From positions 1,364,001-1,428,000 of the forward strand of contig CBDFNC010000001.1 in assembly GCA_965249895.1 (NCBI GenBank): 64,000 nucleotides of DNA, given 5' to 3'. The notes under the pieces are model-generated. The model was not told where the DNA came from. It did no database searches and saw only the letters and a program-made list of their open reading frames with translations. Below, one piece after another: positions 62,701 through 64,000 of this stretch (positions within the stretch are counted from its first letter, which is position 1; every line of letters starts with the position of its first letter). The stretch is from CBDFNC01 sp965249895. GTDB taxonomy: Bacteria; Pseudomonadota; Gammaproteobacteria; Enterobacterales; CBDFNC01. A program made the position numbers and the translations under genes.

Positions 62701-63253
62701 TACTTCGGGCAGACTGAAAGACATACGTCCCACCGACAGGGATAAGAGCAGTACGGCGGCAGGTTTAGTCATTAGCGCCAGGGTGATGATCACTAAAAAG
62801 GGTAAGAAAATGGGTTTGCTGACCCTGGACGATAAAAGCGCCCGCCTGGATATTATGCTGTTCTCTGAAGCCTTTGAGAAATACGAAGAGCTGATCGTCA
62901 AAGATAAGATCCTGGTGATCCAGGGCAATGTCAGCTTCGATGATTTTTCCGGTGGCCTGCGTATGATGGCGCGGGAAGTGATGGAGCTCGGAGACGCGAG
63001 GGAGAAGTTTGCTACCGGCCTGCATATCGACCTGAACAGCAGTCAGGTTAATTCAGATTTCTTCCCTCGATTTACCGATATTTTGGAGCCAAATCGCGCC
63101 GGTATTTGTCCGGTCAGGGTTAGTTATACCCGGCCAGGAGCGTGCGCAGACTTTACCCTAGGCACGGAATGGCGCGTGACGCCAAGCGACCAGCTGATGG
63201 ATGAACTAAAGGCCATGTTAGGTCAGGAAAATGTCAAACTGAAATACCATTAA
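59771..63253 (+). CDS. dnaE: DNA polymerase III alpha subunit
   Basis: 1160-residue replicative polymerase. PHP domain (HLHVHSDYSMVDGLPKI start, quoted partly: HLHVHSDYSMVDG), palm with the catalytic PDFDIDFCMDRR (about 398-409) and D(about 552) in VKFDFLGLRTL, helix-hairpin-helix region (about 830-890), OB fold (about 985-1070). Normal length. In relatives accA usually follows; here tilS does. Confidence 0.98.
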   Translation: MPAPKFVHLHVHSDYSMVDGLPKIKPIVARAKELGMPALAVTEQTNMCGLVKFYGAAHGAGIKPLIGADFWVQSDEFADEQFRITALAMDNTGYKNVTMLISEAYLRGHVGGRAILDKSWLAKYGEGVLLLSGGRQGDVGKALLKGNRDLTLQCLAFYQQHFPNRFYLELVRTGRPDEDAYLHMAVELSAQSGVPVVATNDVVLLDPENFDAHEIRVAIYDGYTLADKRRPKKYSPEQYLKSEQQMCELFADIPEALANSVEIAKRCNVTVRLGEYFLPDFPTEGMAMEDYFCKVSKIGLEKRLDFLFGKDSPDFAQKRIPYDDRLQIELDVINQMGFPGYFLIVMEFIQWSKDNDIPVGPGRGSGAGSLVAYALDITDLDPLKFDLLFERFLNPERVSMPDFDIDFCMDRRDEVIDHVAELYGRDAVSQIITFGTMAAKAVIRDVGRVLGHPYGFVDRLSKLVPPDPGMTLAKAFEAEPKLPEIYAADEEVKELIDMCRILEGVTRNAGKHAGGVVISPTTITDFAPLYCDDEGKFPVTQFDKNDVETAGLVKFDFLGLRTLTIIQWALDMANAHKVERGEDPVDIARIPVDDPACFRLLQNSETTAVFQLESRGMKDLIKRLKPDSFEDMIALVALFRPGPLQSGMVDNFIERKHGREKVSYPDETWQHDSLQPILEPTYGIILYQEQVMQIAQVLAGYTLGGADMLRRAMGKKKPEEMAKQRAGFEDGAVKNGVDGELAMKIFDLVEKFAGYGFNKSHSAAYALVSYQTLWMKTHYPSYFMAAVMSADMDNTDKIVTLVDECERMGQPLSPPDVNTGLYKFNVDKDLNIIYGIGAVKGVGEAPIEAIIEARNKAGRFDNLFDFCNRVDLKRCNRRVLEKLILSGAMDKLGPHRASLMATLPEAMQAAAQHAKAEVQGQSDLFGVLTTELEEVEKAFADVPKWMDKIWLEGEKETLGLYLTGHPINQYLGELKHFTSGRLKDIRPTDRDKSSTAAGLVISARVMITKKGKKMGLLTLDDKSARLDIMLFSEAFEKYEELIVKDKILVIQGNVSFDDFSGGLRMMAREVMELGDAREKFATGLHIDLNSSQVNSDFFPRFTDILEPNRAGICPVRVSYTRPGACADFTLGTEWRVTPSDQLMDELKAMLGQENVKLKYH

Positions 63254-63302
63254 CAGCGTCGATGTCTGCGTACAGGCTAGTCAATAGGGTATTGGGTCAT
63301 TT

Positions 63303-64000
63303 ATGGAGTTAGAGCAAGTCGTTCAACGGAAAATTCTTTCCTACCGGCCAAATCACTTGTTGATTGGCTTGAGCGGTGGTTTGGATTCTGTGGTACTACT
63401 CCACCTGGTTGCACATATGGCCGAGCACTTGACTGTTCAGGTTAAAGCCGTTCATGTTCATCACGGCTTAAGTCCTAATGCGGATCAGTGGGCTGATTTT
63501 TGTCTGGCGCTTGGCGTCGAGCTGGGTATCGAGACTTGTATCGAAAAGGTCAGCCTGCAGCCTGGAAAACGGGAAAGTCTGGAAGCCGTCGCCCGGGATA
63601 AGCGGTATCAAGCGCTGGAGAAGCACCTTACACCGGGTGGTCTCTTGCTGACCGGGCAACATCAGGATGATCAATTGGAAACCTTATTGCTGGCATTAAA
63701 GCGTGGTGCTGGTCCAAAAGGGTTAAGCGCTATGCCCGAGGGTAAAGTATTTGGTTGCGGGCAACTTGTCAGACCGCTATTGGCTTTTAGCCGGGATAAG
63801 GTGCACCAGTACGCGTTACTTCACAAGTTGCAATGGGTAGAGGATGAAAGTAATCAGGATACTCGTTTTGACCGGAATTTCTTGCGCCGGGATATCATAC
63901 CGGTCCTAAAGTCCCGTTGGCCAGGTTTTTTAAAAGCCAGCGTCAGGAGTGCGCAACTCTGCGCCGACCAAGAGAGTGTTTTGCAGGAAGTCGCGCAACA
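63303..64000 (+). CDS. tilS: tRNA(Ile)-lysidine synthase TilS (C-terminus beyond window)
   Basis: Frame open from ATG 63303 (MELEQVVQRKIL) to the window end, about 232 residues seen of a usual ~430. The PP-loop ATP pyrophosphatase motif SGGLDSVVLLH is at about residues 25-35, HVHHGLSPNAD at about 52-62, and TGQHQDDQLETLLLAL with RNFLRRDIIP further on match TilS. Makes lysidine at C34 of tRNA-Ile(CAT). Truncated by the window, not by mutation. Confidence 0.95.
   Translation, partial: MELEQVVQRKILSYRPNHLLIGLSGGLDSVVLLHLVAHMAEHLTVQVKAVHVHHGLSPNADQWADFCLALGVELGIETCIEKVSLQPGKRESLEAVARDKRYQALEKHLTPGGLLLTGQHQDDQLETLLLALKRGAGPKGLSAMPEGKVFGCGQLVRPLLAFSRDKVHQYALLHKLQWVEDESNQDTRFDRNFLRRDIIPVLKSRWPGFLKASVRSAQLCADQESVLQEVAQ

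Overview
The window is a 64 kb chromosomal core segment of a gammaproteobacterium, most likely an Alteromonadales/Alteromonadaceae-type marine or estuarine bacterium. The assignment rests on gene content and order, not on a database search. Long blocks match the classical enterobacterial order (lnt-corC-ybeY-phoH-miaB/ubiF plus a Met-Leu-Gln tRNA cluster; prs-ispE-lolB/hemA-prfA-prmC-sirB2-sirB1-kdsA; gcvB/gcvA...ygdD-rlmM; queF/syd...yqcC-truC; yaeH-glnD-map/rpsB-tsf-pyrH-frr-uppS-cdsA-dxr-rseP-bamA-skp-lpxD-fabZ-lpxA-lpxB-rnhB-dnaE). They are mixed with small families common in Alteromonadales (DUF2310, DUF2789, DUF3301, DUF3549).

Layout. 1-6127 (minus): miaB-phoH-ybeY-corC-lnt, for tRNA modification, RNA metabolism, 16S rRNA maturation and lipoprotein N-acylation. 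6294-7451 (plus): ubiF. 7555-8858 (minus): a tRNA operon with intact Met, Leu and Gln genes and many partial tRNA-Gln copies. 9111-12566 (minus): ychF, pth, rplY, prs. 12673-14122 (minus): ispE, lolB. 14292-19705 (plus): hemA to kdsA. 19796-20010 (minus): a GcvB-like sRNA divergent from gcvA. 20149-23302 (plus): gcvA, an alpha/beta hydrolase, ygdD, rlmM. 23299-32908 (minus): a small secreted protein, a pseudogene split by a complete IS66-type element, xni, ppnN, a diguanylate cyclase and a TPR/degenerate-GGDEF sensor. 32959-38554: queF/syd, small conserved proteins, yqcC-truC. 38832-40244: ptsG. 40332-44521 (minus): yaeH, glnD, map. 44891-64000 (plus): translation, isoprenoid, phospholipid, outer-membrane and lipid A genes, ending in a truncated tilS.

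Functionally the window is dominated by translation (S2, EF-Ts, RRF, RF1 and its methylase PrmC, Pth, L25, YchF, MiaB, TruC, TilS, tRNAs) and envelope biogenesis (UppS, CdsA, Dxr, IspE, RseP, BamA, Skp, LpxA/B/D, FabZ, KdsA, LolB, Lnt).

The unexpected theme is repeated partial duplication of gene ends. Between phoH and ybeY there are seven 112-bp tandem copies of the ybeY 5' end. Each encodes a 42-residue mini-ORF whose stop overlaps the next start by 17 nt, exactly as phoH overlaps the first one. Downstream of hemA, pyrH, rseP and lpxB lie diverged extra copies of those genes' own 3' ends; their peptide similarity is retained, and in hemA and lpxB most differences are synonymous. A 94-bp chimeric unit carrying the 5' half of tRNA-Gln is amplified in the tRNA operon. 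Together these suggest that gene ends in this lineage were repeatedly duplicated or replaced by diverged alleles, leaving scars at operon junctions.
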